This document shows, one piece after another, positions 51,283-63,205 of a DNA stretch of 64,000 nucleotides. A program made the position numbers and the translations under genes. Each line of letters starts with the position of its first letter. Position 1 is the stretch's first letter. The DNA lies in contig CACLHR010000004.1 in NCBI GenBank assembly GCA_902606745.1, forward strand, positions 1 through 64,000, in the 5' to 3' direction. The notes under the pieces are model-generated. The model had not been told where the DNA came from, made no database searches, and saw only the letters and a list, made by a program, of their open reading frames with translations. This DNA comes from an uncultured Gammaproteobacteria bacterium (GTDB lineage Bacteria > Pseudomonadota > Gammaproteobacteria > PS1 > Pseudothioglobaceae).

Positions 51283-53718
51283 TTATATTTGTAAACGCTT
51301 ATGACTGGGATCGTATGGTCCAGCTGTAATAATCTCAACTGGTACCAACTCTCCTAGAAGATCTAGTGTAAGTTTGGCCCCAATCTTGGATTTGTTAGGG
51401 TCTACAAAGGCATAGGCTAAATTCATGCCAACACGATGACCCCAATCACCTGAGGTGATTGTGCCGATCACTTTGTTGCCGTCCATTAACGAGGCTCCGC
51501 TGTGAGCAGGTGCATGGCTACACTTAATGATGAGACTTACTAGTTTCTGATTTGGTCCTTCCTTGAGGCGTTTTTCAAGGGCCGACTTACCGATAAAATT
51601 ACCTTTGTCCAAGGTTACGAAACGATCAAGTCCGGTTTCAAAGGGATCAAATTCAGTTAGCAAATCAGACTTCCAAGAAAGAAATCCTTTTTCCATTCGC
51701 ATCGACTCCACTGCACGCAAACCAAAGATCTTCATTCCATGCGCTTCACCCGCTTTTCTAAGTGAAAGATATGCCGCATATAGAGATTCATTTGGTACAT
51801 GGATTTCATATGCCAGTTCTCCAGAAAAGCTGACCGACATGACGGTAGCGGCAGAGAAACCAATAAAGCATTCTCTCACACTAAGCCATGGGAATGGTTC
51901 TTTACTCCAGTCTTCCCTGCTGCAAGCTGAAAGGACATCTCGAGCTTTAGGTCCGGCTAACAGCAAGATTGTTTGATCGTTTGTTAGGCTTTTAATCTGT
52001 ACTTTCTCGTTGTAATTAATATGCTGAGTTAACCAATCCATATCATGAAATTCTGATGCCGCAGCCGATCCATACCAAATCCGATTTTCACCTCTATCTG
52101 AAGCAGGGATATTGGCGATAGTTGCTTCACTTTTCACCATTCCAAAATCGTTAAGCAGATATCCCAATCCAACACGACCAGGCTTGCGAGTTACAGGTTT
52201 ACAAAACATTCGATCAAGGAAATTATAAGCGTCTGGACCTTTGATCTCGAAGCGATTAAATCCGTTCACTTCACAAAGCCCAACATTATCTCGAACATTT
52301 TTGACCTCGTCTGCAACTATTTCAAATGTCTCATCGAAATGAAATGATAGTGAAGGATGGAAGTCAACAGAAGGTTTTATATATTCAACCCTCTCCCATC
52401 CATTGACAACGGTAAACTCAGCGTTTTCAGCAGCTAAAACTGCTGTTAAAGAAGTAGTTTTAGCTGGCCTACCTGCTGGGCGATGTTCATGTGGAAAATG
52501 GAAACGAAATTCATTTTGATAATCTTCTACAGCTTTTAATGAGGTCAATTCAGTATTGGCATGAGCCGTGAATCTGCGTGGATCAATACACCAGGTATCA
52601 TAGCAAGACTCACCGTGTACAATTTGCTGGGCTAGTAGCCAGCCATGTCCGCCACCTTCACCCAAACCTGCTCGAAGACCGATAATACAGTAAGCATTGC
52701 GCTTACTAGGAATAGGTCCAACCAATGGAGCGCCATCAATTGTATAGGTAATTGGTCCATTAATAATACTGCGGATGCCTGTTTTTCTAAGAACAGGCAT
52801 TCGAGCGAAAGCTCCTTCCAAAACATCTGCTACTCGGTCTATGTCGTCTGGACATAGTGCATTAACAAAGCTCGGATCGATTCCATCCATCCCCCAAGTC
52901 TTACAGTTCTGCTCATAGAAACCGATCAAGAGTCCATTCTTTTCCTGGCGACAGTAATAATCAGAAATCGGACAGCGGAGAAGAGGCATCCGGTGACTCG
53001 CCTGCTTAATGGCAAAAATATCTTCGGTCAGGAAATATTGATGCTCCATAGAGGCGACTGGATGTTGTACGCCCATCATCGCTCCAACCTCATTGACACG
53101 ATAACCGCATGCATTAACTACGATATCGCAGTCAATATTGCCTTTTTCAGTGTGCACATTCCACTCTCCGTTTTCATACTGTTTCAGAGCAATTACAGGC
53201 GTTTCTGTATAGACTTCTGCCCCAGCTTTTCTTGCTCGCCTAACCAAAGATTGACACAACTGGTAAGGGTCAATATCACCGTCAAGAGGATCCCAAAGAC
53301 CTCCAAGTAGATTGTTCGTTGATATCAAAGGATGACGACGCAGGCATTCTTCAGCATCTATTATTTCAAAGTGAACATTCATACCTCTTGCCATAGAGGC
53401 AAAATGACGATAGCCTTGCATTTGTTCTTCAGTATTTGCCAAACGAATCCCACCATCTCCATGGTGATAGGTAATCGGATAATCTGGATCATCGCTCAAC
53501 TCTTTGTATAGGTTTATGGAATGCGTTTTCAGTCCAACCATTGTCTGATTCATACCAAAATTAGTCACCTGAGCAGCTGAATGCCATGTAGTACCGCTAG
53601 TTAGTTCGTTGCGTTCAACTAGAACAACGTCTGACCAGCCTTCCTGAGTCAGGTGATACAGAGTAGAGCATCCCGCTATACCACCACCAATGACAACAAC
53701 TCTAGTTCGTGATTTCAT
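51283..53718 (-). CDS. dimethylglycine/sarcosine dehydrogenase-like flavoprotein with GcvT domain
   Basis: 811 residues. The N-terminal FAD domain (about 1-390) opens with VVVIGGGIAGCSTLYHL; SGTTWHSAA at 41-49 carries the histidine used for covalent FAD in this family. The C-terminal half (from about 430) is a GcvT-like tetrahydrofolate-binding domain, ending in the barrel segment GTITSGDWGHRVGMNLAYAFV. Members oxidise N-methyl groups of dimethylglycine or sarcosine and hand the formaldehyde unit to tetrahydrofolate. The methyltransferase gene follows after 25 bases on the same strand. Confidence 0.85.
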   Translation of the reverse strand: MKSRTRVVVIGGGIAGCSTLYHLTQEGWSDVVLVERNELTSGTTWHSAAQVTNFGMNQTMVGLKTHSINLYKELSDDPDYPITYHHGDGGIRLANTEEQMQGYRHFASMARGMNVHFEIIDAEECLRRHPLISTNNLLGGLWDPLDGDIDPYQLCQSLVRRARKAGAEVYTETPVIALKQYENGEWNVHTEKGNIDCDIVVNACGYRVNEVGAMMGVQHPVASMEHQYFLTEDIFAIKQASHRMPLLRCPISDYYCRQEKNGLLIGFYEQNCKTWGMDGIDPSFVNALCPDDIDRVADVLEGAFARMPVLRKTGIRSIINGPITYTIDGAPLVGPIPSKRNAYCIIGLRAGLGEGGGHGWLLAQQIVHGESCYDTWCIDPRRFTAHANTELTSLKAVEDYQNEFRFHFPHEHRPAGRPAKTTSLTAVLAAENAEFTVVNGWERVEYIKPSVDFHPSLSFHFDETFEIVADEVKNVRDNVGLCEVNGFNRFEIKGPDAYNFLDRMFCKPVTRKPGRVGLGYLLNDFGMVKSEATIANIPASDRGENRIWYGSAAASEFHDMDWLTQHINYNEKVQIKSLTNDQTILLLAGPKARDVLSACSREDWSKEPFPWLSVRECFIGFSAATVMSVSFSGELAYEIHVPNESLYAAYLSLRKAGEAHGMKIFGLRAVESMRMEKGFLSWKSDLLTEFDPFETGLDRFVTLDKGNFIGKSALEKRLKEGPNQKLVSLIIKCSHAPAHSGASLMDGNKVIGTITSGDWGHRVGMNLAYAFVDPNKSKIGAKLTLDLLGELVPVEIITAGPYDPSHKRLQI

Positions 53719-53790
53719 ATACGGAATTATATATATACAAATATATATAATAAGGATGAAATAAACCTTTTTTAGAAGGATAAAAAGATT

Positions 53791-54027
53791 TTGATAGGTT
53801 TTTCTTTAAGAACTAAAATTAGTTTTTACGCTAGTATACTTTGGTTATTTTTTTCATTCTTTATTGCCACTACTTATTCCAAGCTTAGTGGTGAAATAAT
53901 TGCTAGTTGGTTTGACTTTTATAATGTTTATTGGAGCATATTTTATCTATTGAGTATGCCTGTTTGGATATATTGGATAGTGATACGACCTTATAATTGG
54001 ATCAAGAAAAAGAAGAAAAACAAGTAA
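53791..54027 (+). CDS. small membrane protein of unknown function
   Basis: 78 residues from a TTG at 53791, with AGAAGGA about 10 bases upstream as ribosome site. Two hydrophobic segments (about 10-28 and 44-65) and a strongly basic tail (WIKKKKKNK) suggest an inner-membrane hairpin with a cytosolic C-terminus. I recognise no family. It lies between the flavoprotein gene and tRNA-Ser and does not overlap either. Confidence 0.5.
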   Translation: MIGFSLRTKISFYASILWLFFSFFIATTYSKLSGEIIASWFDFYNVYWSIFYLLSMPVWIYWIVIRPYNWIKKKKKNK

Positions 54028-54050
54028 TAGTCCAAACTTCGCTTAATATG

Positions 54051-54140
54051 TGGTGGAGGGACAGGGATTTGAACCCTGGAAGGGTATTAGCCCTTGCTGG
54101 TTTTCAAGACCAGTGCATTCAGCCGCTCTGCCATCCCTCC
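54051..54140 (-). tRNA. tRNA-Ser (TGA)
   Basis: 90 bases with encoded CCA on the minus strand. The acceptor GGAGGGA pairs with TCCCTCC, the anticodon loop CTTGAAA reads TGA, the long variable arm (GCAAGGGCTAATACCCTT) is typical of serine tRNA, and the T arm is AGGGTTCAAATCCCT. Its 3' end faces the phosphonate/betaine block. Confidence 0.97.
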
Positions 54141-54250
54141 GAAAGATTGGTATGATACAGTTTTTATCAATAAAGTAAATAAATATATATAAAAAAACTG
54201 AGAATTTTTGCGTATAATTTCTCCTTTTTAGAAATTTCTAGGTAGTCGGT

Positions 54251-54487
54251 ATGGCTAAAATATGTCAAGTTACTGGTAAGCGGCCTTTGAGTGGTAATAA
54301 TGTCTCGCACGCACACAATAAAACACGCCGTCGCTTTTATCCAAATCTGCATACTCATCGTTTTTGGGTGGAAAGTGAAAATCGTTTCGTGAAATTAAAG
54401 CTTTCCGCGAAAGGTCTTCGTGTAATTGATAAAAAAGGCATAGATGCTGTTTTGTCAGAAATCCGTGACCGTGGTGAAAAGGTGTAA
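54251..54487 (+). CDS. rpmB: 50S ribosomal protein L28
   Basis: 78 residues, normal length. [21 protein letters not shown] and the [16 protein letters not shown] segment are diagnostic. TATAAT at 54213-54218 is a possible -10 box. It is followed by rpmG ten bases later, the standard rpmB-rpmG pair. Confidence 0.97.
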   Translation: MAKICQVTGKRPLSGNNVSHAHNKTRRRFYPNLHTHRFWVESENRFVKLKLSAKGLRVIDKKGIDAVLSEIRDRGEKV

Positions 54488-54497
54488 GGAGTAACTT

Positions 54498-54653
54498 ATG
54501 AGAGAGAAAATAAAACTAGTGTCTTCAGCTGAAACGGGACATTACTACACAACCACTAAAAATAAGCGTCTTCATCCCGATAAGATTGAAGTAAAGAAAT
54601 TTGACCCTGTAGTTAGAAAGCATGTGATGTATAAAGAAGCCAAAATTAAGTAG
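54498..54653 (+). CDS. rpmG: 50S ribosomal protein L33, zinc-free form
   Basis: 51 residues starting at ATG 54498, with an AAGGAG ribosome site overlapping the rpmB stop. [20 protein letters not shown] and [17 protein letters not shown] match E. coli L33. It lacks the two CxxC pairs, so it is the C- form, in contrast with the zinc-binding L31 at 913. Confidence 0.95.
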   Translation: MREKIKLVSSAETGHYYTTTKNKRLHPDKIEVKKFDPVVRKHVMYKEAKIK

Positions 54654-54671
54654 CTCTTTGAATCTATCGTT

Positions 54672-54697
54672 AAAAAGCCGCTAAGCGGCTTTTTTTA
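54672..54697. terminator. terminator between rpmG and acnB, likely bidirectional
   Basis: Stem AAAAAGCCGC / GCGGCTTTTT with the loop TAA, with T-runs on both strands. It lies 19 bases after the rpmG stop and 13 bases past the end of the convergent acnB. Confidence 0.9.
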
Positions 54698-54709
54698 TGT
54701 CCAATTTGT

Positions 54710-57268
54710 TTAACTTTGGAGAATCGTTTCAAGAGGTACATTAGCTGCTGCTTCTTGGTAATCTGCAATCTGATCAAAGTTAAGGTATTGGTATATTTCA
54801 CCTGACATCGGTTCAATACCTCTCATTAATGAGAGGTATTCTTCAATACTAGGAATGTATCCTAGTTTTGCAGAAATCGCTGAAACCTCAGCAGAAGCTA
54901 AAAAGACATTAGCGTTGTCTCCAAGTCGGTTAGGGAAGTTTCTTGTCGACGTTGAAACCACAGTTGCCCCTTCTTTTACTCTTTTTTGATTGCCCATACA
55001 CAAAGAACAACCCGGCACTTCTGTATGTTCAGTCAACTTCTCAAAGGTTTCATAAATACCTTCTGCGCGTAACTGTTTTTCATCCATACGGGTAGGTGGT
55101 ACTACCCACAAAACAGTATTTAGTTCAGTTTTATCCTTAAGTAATTGTGCGGCAGCCCTAAAGTGACCAATATTTGTCATACATGAACCGATAAAGACCT
55201 CATCGATAACTGTTTTTGCGACATCAGAGAGCAACTTAACATCATCTGGATCATTTGGACAGGCAAGAATCGGCTCTTTAATTTCATCTAAATTAATTTC
55301 AATAATTTCAGCATATTCACAGTCTGTATCAGCTTTCAATAAATTAGGTTGATCAAGCCATTTCTGCATATCAATAATGCGTTTGGCAATTGTTTTTTTG
55401 TCTTCATAACCGGAATCAATCATGGAAGAAAGCAAAGTAATATTTGATTGTAAATACTCTTCAATGGGCTCTTTATTGAGTTGCACGGTGCAGCCATTAG
55501 CAGATCTTTCTGCTGAGGCGTCTGCAAGTTCAAAAGCTTGCTCTACTTTGAGATCTCCTAGACCTTCAATTTCTAAAACCTTTCCCGAGAAGATGTTTTT
55601 CTTGTTGGATTTCTCGACAGTGAGAAGTCCTTTTTGTATTGCTATATAGGGGATGGCGTTGACTAAATCTCTCAAAGTTATACCCGGTTGCATTTTGCCA
55701 GTAAAACTAACTAAAACTGATTCAGGCATATCTAATGGCAGGACACCTATAGAAGCACCAAAAGCAACTAAACCAGAACCTGCCGGAAAACTAATTCCAA
55801 TTGGAAAACGAGTATGAGAATCACCACCAGTTCCAACAGAGTCTGGTAGCAACATACGATTCAACCAGGAATGAATAATACCGTCTCCTGGTTTCAGCGA
55901 GACACCACCGCGTGATTGCATAAAGTCTGGAAGTGTATGTTGTAACTCAAGGTCAATCGGCTTTGGATAGGCTGCTGTATGACAAAAACTTTGCATGACT
56001 AGATCAGCAGAAAAACCTAAACAAGCTAACTCCTTGAGTTCATCGCGTGTCATTGCACCAGTTGTATCCTGCGAACCAACCGAGCTCATCCTAGGTTCAC
56101 AATAAGTTCCTGGACGAACACCCGAAACACCACAGGCTTTGCCGACAATTTTTTGAGCAAGAGTAAATCCTGCCAAGCTATTTTTTGGGTCTACTGGACG
56201 AAGAAAAACATCGCTAACTTCTAAACCAAGCTCAGTTCTGATTTTATCTGTCAAGCCCCTGCCAATAATAAGAGGAATTCTTCCACCAGCACGAACCTCA
56301 TCAGGCATTGTGCTTGGTGTCAATTTAAAAGTTGAGATGGTTTGGCCAGAAGAATTGGTGATAATACCCTTAAATGGTTGAATCGTTATTTCGTCACCCA
56401 TTTTTAATTTTGTGACATCACACTCGATGGGTAAGGCGCCTGAGTCTTCAGCTGTATTAAAGAATATAGGTGCAATTTTTCCTCCAAGAACAATTCCGCC
56501 AGTATTTTTATTAGGAATGTAATCAATAGGCTCGCCCATGTGCCATAAAACAGAGTTAATGGCAGATTTACGAGAAGATCCAGTACCAACTACATCACCA
56601 ACATAAGCTAATGGAAGGCCTTTTTTCTTAAGTTTTTCGATAGTTTCGAGAGGTTTATCCATCTTTTTGACAAGCATTGCTTGGGCATGGAGTGGAATGT
56701 CTGGACGAGACCAAGCTTCAGTTGCAGGAGACAGATCGTCAGTGTTGGTTTCACCGTCCACTCGAAAAACCACTGCATTAATAGAGTCAGGAAGAAGTTC
56801 TTTTGTAGTAAACCATTCAGCCGAAGCCCATGAATCAACGATTTTTTTAGCATAAGAGTTGTGAGCTGATTTATCAAGTACACTCTGGTATGCTTCATAA
56901 ACTAGGATCGAGTGAGATAGGGCTTTACACGCTGCCTCAGCTGTCTTATCAATATCAAGTAAATCAATTAATGAGTTAATGCTATAACCGCCAAGCATCG
57001 TTCCTAATAGAAAAGTGGCGTGCTTCTGTGAAATAGACAGACAAAGCTGATCACCTTTGGCAACACTGGTTAAAAAACCAGCTTTCACGTAGGCAGCTTC
57101 ATCAACACCGGGCGGTATTCTATGAGTTAAAAGATCTAAAAAGAATTCATCATCTGAACCAGAAATGAGGTGATCGACAACTGATTTAGCTTGTTTAGCA
57201 TCAAGTGCTAAGGGAGGTAAATTATTTTCTTTTCTTTCTTTACAGTGTTTTAAATATGTCTTTTTCAT
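54710..57268 (-). CDS. acnB: aconitate hydratase B
   Basis: 852 residues (E. coli AcnB 865). It isomerises citrate to isocitrate in the TCA cycle. The N-terminal HEAT-like domain (residues 1-160) is characteristic of Acn[26 protein letters not shown] and [10 protein letters not shown] hold the [4Fe-4S] cysteines. It probably starts from the long AT-rich gap it shares, divergently, with purB. Confidence 0.97.
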   Translation of the reverse strand: MKKTYLKHCKERKENNLPPLALDAKQAKSVVDHLISGSDDEFFLDLLTHRIPPGVDEAAYVKAGFLTSVAKGDQLCLSISQKHATFLLGTMLGGYSINSLIDLLDIDKTAEAACKALSHSILVYEAYQSVLDKSAHNSYAKKIVDSWASAEWFTTKELLPDSINAVVFRVDGETNTDDLSPATEAWSRPDIPLHAQAMLVKKMDKPLETIEKLKKKGLPLAYVGDVVGTGSSRKSAINSVLWHMGEPIDYIPNKNTGGIVLGGKIAPIFFNTAEDSGALPIECDVTKLKMGDEITIQPFKGIITNSSGQTISTFKLTPSTMPDEVRAGGRIPLIIGRGLTDKIRTELGLEVSDVFLRPVDPKNSLAGFTLAQKIVGKACGVSGVRPGTYCEPRMSSVGSQDTTGAMTRDELKELACLGFSADLVMQSFCHTAAYPKPIDLELQHTLPDFMQSRGGVSLKPGDGIIHSWLNRMLLPDSVGTGGDSHTRFPIGISFPAGSGLVAFGASIGVLPLDMPESVLVSFTGKMQPGITLRDLVNAIPYIAIQKGLLTVEKSNKKNIFSGKVLEIEGLGDLKVEQAFELADASAERSANGCTVQLNKEPIEEYLQSNITLLSSMIDSGYEDKKTIAKRIIDMQKWLDQPNLLKADTDCEYAEIIEINLDEIKEPILACPNDPDDVKLLSDVAKTVIDEVFIGSCMTNIGHFRAAAQLLKDKTELNTVLWVVPPTRMDEKQLRAEGIYETFEKLTEHTEVPGCSLCMGNQKRVKEGATVVSTSTRNFPNRLGDNANVFLASAEVSAISAKLGYIPSIEEYLSLMRGIEPMSGEIYQYLNFDQIADYQEAAANVPLETILQS

Positions 57269-59196
<1,928 letters not shown>

Positions 59197-59245
59197 TATA
59201 ATCTGCCGCCTTAAGAATTTAACAATATAAGGAAGCAAAAAACCC

Positions 59246-59749
59246 ATGGTTAAGATTAGACTAGCCCGAGGTGGAGCCAAGAAAAAACCTTTTTATTCGA
59301 TTGTAGTAAGCGATTCTAGAAAGAGAAGAGATAGTGGCTATATTGAGCGTATTGGATACTTTAATCCTGTTGCTCGCGGACAAGAAGTAAGGCTTCAACT
59401 TGAAGAAGATAAACTGGCATATTGGATTTCACAAGGTGCACAGATTTCTGATAGAGTGAAGCAATTGGCCAAAGAATATAAAGATCCTTCAATTCGTGAA
59501 AAATATCTAGCTGCTAAAACAGCAAAAAAGGCCGCAGCAGAGAAAGCTAAATTAGATGCAGAGGCAAAAGCAAAAGCTGAATTAGAGGCTGCAGCAAAGG
59601 CTGAAGCAGCTGAAGAAGTTCCTGCAGAGGAGGCGCCCGCAGAGGAAGCTCCAGTGGAAGCGGCAGCTGAAGAAGTTCCTGCAGAGGAGGCACCCGCAGA
59701 GGAAGCTCCAGTAGATGAAACATCGGCGGAAGAGAAAGACGCTAAGTAA
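59246..59749 (+). CDS. rpsP: 30S ribosomal protein S16 with long acidic repeat tail
   Basis: 167 residues; S16 is usually 80-90. Residues 1-80 are canonical ([27 protein letters not shown]). The rest is a tail: a Lys/Ala-rich helix-prone part (about 82-118) and then an Ala/Glu/Pro repeat of [14 protein letters not shown](V) type. In DNA it is a 57-base repeat (copies from 59606 and 59663). It starts the rpsP-rimM pair; rimM begins four bases after the stop. Confidence 0.95.
   Translation: MVKIRLARGGAKKKPFYSIVVSDSRKRRDSGYIERIGYFNPVARGQEVRLQLEEDKLAYWISQGAQISDRVKQLAKEYKDPSIREKYLAAKTAKKAAAEKAKLDAEAKAKAELEAAAKAEAAEEVPAEEAPAEEAPVEAAAEEVPAEEAPAEEAPVDETSAEEKDAK
59606..59713 (+). repeat. 57-bp tandem repeat inside rpsP
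   Basis: Two copies of a 57-base (19-codon) unit starting at 59606 and 59663, the second slightly truncated. They encode [19 protein letters not shown]-type residues and differ at a few bases. Because the unit is a multiple of three, copy-number change would keep the frame. Confidence 0.85.
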
Positions 59750-59753
59750 TTAG

Positions 59754-60272
59754 GTGGAATTAACACCACATTTAGAAGAAAAAAAGCTATTAGTTGGAAA
59801 AATTAATGGTTTTTTTGGTGTTCAGGGCTGGGTAAAAATTTTTTCTTATACAGAACCTAGGAAAAATATCCTTAAATATCAGCCTTGGTACTTTATTCAT
59901 AACGGAACTTTCAAGGCCATTAAAATGACTACGGGTCGCGAACAATCCAAGACTATTGTAGCTCATCTAAAAGGCATTGAGAACAGAGACCAGGCGGCTC
60001 AACTGATTGGAAAAGGTTTATATATTGATAAAGATCAGCTTCCAGAGCTCGATGAAGGTGAGCATTATTGGCATGAATTAGACGGATTTCGAGTGATTAA
60101 TAATAATGGAGTTGATTTGGGGGTAGTGGACTATCTAGTAGATACAGGTTCAAACAATGTTCTAGTTACTAAAGGTGATAAAGAGCACTGGATTCCTTAC
60201 ATCGAGCCATACCTCGTTTCGGTCGATAAAAAAAATAGAGTGATTAGCGTTGATTGGGATGAAAATTTTTAA
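59754..60272 (+). CDS. rimM: ribosome maturation factor RimM
   Basis: 172 residues, usual length. It helps assemble the 30S head with S19. The N-terminal VGKINGFFGVQGWVKIFSYTEP and the PRC-barrel C-terminal part (DGFRVINNNGVDLG, IPYIEPYLVSVD) are diagnostic. It starts at GTG 59754, four bases after rpsP. In most gammaproteobacteria trmD and rplS follow; here they do not. Confidence 0.95.
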   Translation: MELTPHLEEKKLLVGKINGFFGVQGWVKIFSYTEPRKNILKYQPWYFIHNGTFKAIKMTTGREQSKTIVAHLKGIENRDQAAQLIGKGLYIDKDQLPELDEGEHYWHELDGFRVINNNGVDLGVVDYLVDTGSNNVLVTKGDKEHWIPYIEPYLVSVDKKNRVISVDWDENF

Positions 60273-60512
60273 GCTTTATTAATTGATAATTGAGCTGTCA
60301 ACTTCAATTTTCACAAGAATTTATGCACTTTACCATCGTTGCCAATCACTTTAATTTCTATGAATCTCTACTCAAAAGTGATATTATTTGGTAATTAATT
60401 CAGTCAATACAAAGCGATTGGCATTTAGCTCGTACATTATAATGGAAAGTCGCAGGCAATTTTTTTGGTGTCTTTGGTCTGTGTGTACAATATTCTGAAA
60501 AAATATTATTTA

Positions 60513-62337
60513 ATGAACTGGATAACAAAACTATTTCCATTTTTGTTATGGATTAAGGATTTAAGAAATCCTAGAGTGCTTAAGGCAGATACTTTGGCAG
60601 GTATAACTGTTGCTCTAGTAATTGTTCCTCAGTCAATGGCGTATGCTCAGTTGGCAGGTTTGGGTCCTCAGTATGGACTCTATGCCTCATTTTTCCCGGT
60701 CATGATTGGTGCTCTTATGGGGTCATCAAGACAGCTATCTACAGGTCCGGTTGCAGTTGTTTCATTATTAACAGCGGCTGCTCTAGGGGAAATAGTGACC
60801 GATGCTTCAAGTTATGCTGTGTATGCAGCCTTATTGGCTCTAATTGTTGGGCTATTTCAGTTTTTCCTTGGTGTTCTGAGGATGGGTTTTGTAATTAATT
60901 TCATGTCTCACCCAGTTGTCAGTGGTTTTACAAATGCTGCGGCAATCATCATTGCAACCTCACAACTGCATAAGGTTTTTGGCATTAGAGTAATCAATAG
61001 CAGTGACACTGATTGGGTTTCCGCTTGTCAACCATTGACTTTGATAGACAGGTTAGAAAAAGTCGGTAGTGACGGTCTGCACACTATCTGTAATGCAGAC
61101 CAAAATTACGAAACTATTGGACGTTTGCTGGAAGCTGCAGTATTTTATACTCATATACCAACCTTTACTATGGCTGTAATGGGAATACTTGGTATTGTGC
61201 TATTAAGGCGACTCTATCCAAGAATTCCCGCGATTTTGACGGTAGTAGTTGTTTCAACTGTGATTTCATTTTTGATTAACTATGAGTCGATGGGTGGTGC
61301 CATTATTTCCTCTATCAATATGGAAGGCTTATTTAGTTTCAAAATCCCTAGTTTTGATTTTAATGCCATGGGCACTCTATTCATCTACGCAATCACCATC
61401 TCTGTGATTGGTTTTATGGAAGCAATTACTGTCGCTAAATCTATGGCGGCAAAAACCAAGCAAAGACTTGATATTAACCAAGAGCTGATTGGTCAAGGCT
61501 TGTCCAATATTGGCTCAAGTTTTTTTCAGGGATATGCAGTCTCTGGTTCGTTTTCACGAACCGCAGTTAACATGTCAGCTGGCGCAGTAACTGGTTTTTT
61601 CTTCGGTAGTGACAGCCCTTATTGTGGGTATAACTATTGTTTGGTTGACGCCTTTATTGTATCACCTGCCTCAGGCTACCTTAGCGGCCGTGATTTTAAT
61701 GGCAGTAGTGAATTTGATCCATTTTGGACCAATCAAGCATGCATGGAAAGTAGAAAAGCAAGATGGCATTGTTGGCCTATCGACTTTTGTAATGACCCTG
61801 ATTTTTGCGCCACACCTTGAAAACGGCATAGCATTTGGCATTATTTTATCTCTGGGATTGTTTCTTTATCGAACTACACAACCAAAGTTCACTGAATTAG
61901 CTGTGCAAGAAGGGTCGATTCATTTTTCTCCCTTTGGAGGTGAGGATATTGAAAGTAGTGATGTCGTGAAACTTGTTAAATATAGCGGATCACTATATTT
62001 TGCTAATGCCGCTTACTTTGAAACACAGATGCTTGAAATAATCGCTAAAAATAAAGATCAATTAAAATATATTGTCGTTGATGTTGGCGCTCTCAATCAA
62101 ATTGATGCTAGTGGTGAAGAAGTGTTATCTGAGTTGGTTCAGTCCTGTTCAGACTCTGGAATACAAATAATTTTTTCAAGAACTGAAAGATTAGAGGCTG
62201 AATTATTTCGTTCTGGATTTAAAAAGCGTTTCGGTGAAGATCGTTTTTTTAGTCGCACAGCTCAGGCACTTAAGCATGTTTGGAAAGAGCTCGAAGGTGA
62301 GGAAGAGCACAACGGCAAGGTAATCAATATCTCCTAA
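60513..62337 (+). pseudogene. SulP-family anion transporter, frameshifted
   Basis: Two overlapping frames encode one SulP permease. The first gives the core from MNWITKLFPF (ATG 60513) through LAGITVALVIVPQSMAYAQLAGL, GPVAVVSLLTAAALGE and SRTAVNMSAGAVTGF near 61600. The second (from about 61600) gives the last helices (ALIVGITIVWLTPLLYHLPQA) and a STAS domain with IDASGEEVL, ending at 62337. Deleting one T from the six-T run at 61595-61600 joins them into TGFSSVVTALIVGITIVWLTP, the expected family sequence. It may be a real mutation, a sequencing error in the homopolymer, or slippage. Substrate likely sulfate or bicarbonate. Confidence 0.88.
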
Positions 62338-62361
62338 TTTTTTGTTGGATTACTATCTTTT

Positions 62362-63105
62362 TTAAAAATTGTGATAATAAGCTTTAACGAAATACAAGCC
62401 CTGAGGTTCAGCTGTTGGACCAGCTTTTTTGCGATCTTCGCTTTGTAAAACTGACAACATCCAGTCAACTTTCCTCTCATCTCTACCTATTTTAAGAAGC
62501 GTTCCGACTATATTGCGGACCATATGATGCAGGAATGCATTGGCTTTGATTTTGATCAGTAAAGTATCGTCAGTGTTAATTATCTCTATAGATTCTATAG
62601 TTTTAATAGGGGATTTTGCTTGACACAATTTCCCCCTAAAAGCTGAAAAGTCATGTTCGCCAATTAAAAAATCCGCAGCGCTTCTCATCTTCTTGATATC
62701 AAGTGTCCTTGGCTCCCATAAATTGTAGTTTGCTTTTAAAGAGGAGCGCACAGGGTGGTTATGTATTTGATATTCGTATAACCTAGCGTAAGCATCAAAC
62801 CTTGCATGAAACCCATCGTTGACCTTTTTAACCCAGGTGAAGTTTACATCGCTCGGGAGGTTGACGTTACCACCAAATAGCCAAGCCTCACGGTCTCTAT
62901 TTGAATCAGTTTCAAAATGAATGACCTGTTCTTTTGCATGTACACCTGCATCTGTCCTGCCAGAGCAAAACACGCGGACAGAATGGTCTGCAACTTTAGA
63001 TAAGGCTATTTCAACAACCCCCTGTACTGTTCTGAGTCCATTTTCCTGAATCTGCCAACCGTGAAAATCAGTTCCTTCATATTCAACACCAAGTGCAATT
63101 TTCAT
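62362..63105 (-). CDS. truA: tRNA pseudouridine(38-40) synthase
   Basis: 247 residues from the ATG at 63105; a TTG 12 bases upstream would add four residues. The catalytic Asp is in CSGRTDAGVHAKEQVIHF (about residue 51-55). HHMVRNIVGTLLKIG is a second family motif. It is convergent with the SulP gene and divergent from dgkA. Confidence 0.95.
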   Translation of the reverse strand: MKIALGVEYEGTDFHGWQIQENGLRTVQGVVEIALSKVADHSVRVFCSGRTDAGVHAKEQVIHFETDSNRDREAWLFGGNVNLPSDVNFTWVKKVNDGFHARFDAYARLYEYQIHNHPVRSSLKANYNLWEPRTLDIKKMRSAADFLIGEHDFSAFRGKLCQAKSPIKTIESIEIINTDDTLLIKIKANAFLHHMVRNIVGTLLKIGRDERKVDWMLSVLQSEDRKKAGPTAEPQGLYFVKAYYHNF

Positions 63106-63205
63106 AAGCAACGCCAATTTTTTTTTATTGTAAAATTGATACTAATATTTTAACAAAGTATTACATCCTTCCAAATGAGACTCATCATCTGGAGGTAAAG
63201 ATTAT

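Noticed and set aside
46573-54140. Attachment-site repeats or integrase flanking the phosphonate/betaine block
   Set aside because: No copy of the tRNA-Ser 3' end was found by eye near 46573-46687 and no integrase or transposase gene is present.
59395-59769. 124-codon frame antisense to rpsP, rich in Ser and Ala
   Set aside because: It is the mirror of the Glu/Ala/Pro codon repeat in S16 and has no independent signals.
60425-60451. Possible promoter TTGGCA...TATAAT before sulP
   Set aside because: The spacer is only 14 bases, too short for a convincing sigma70 promoter.
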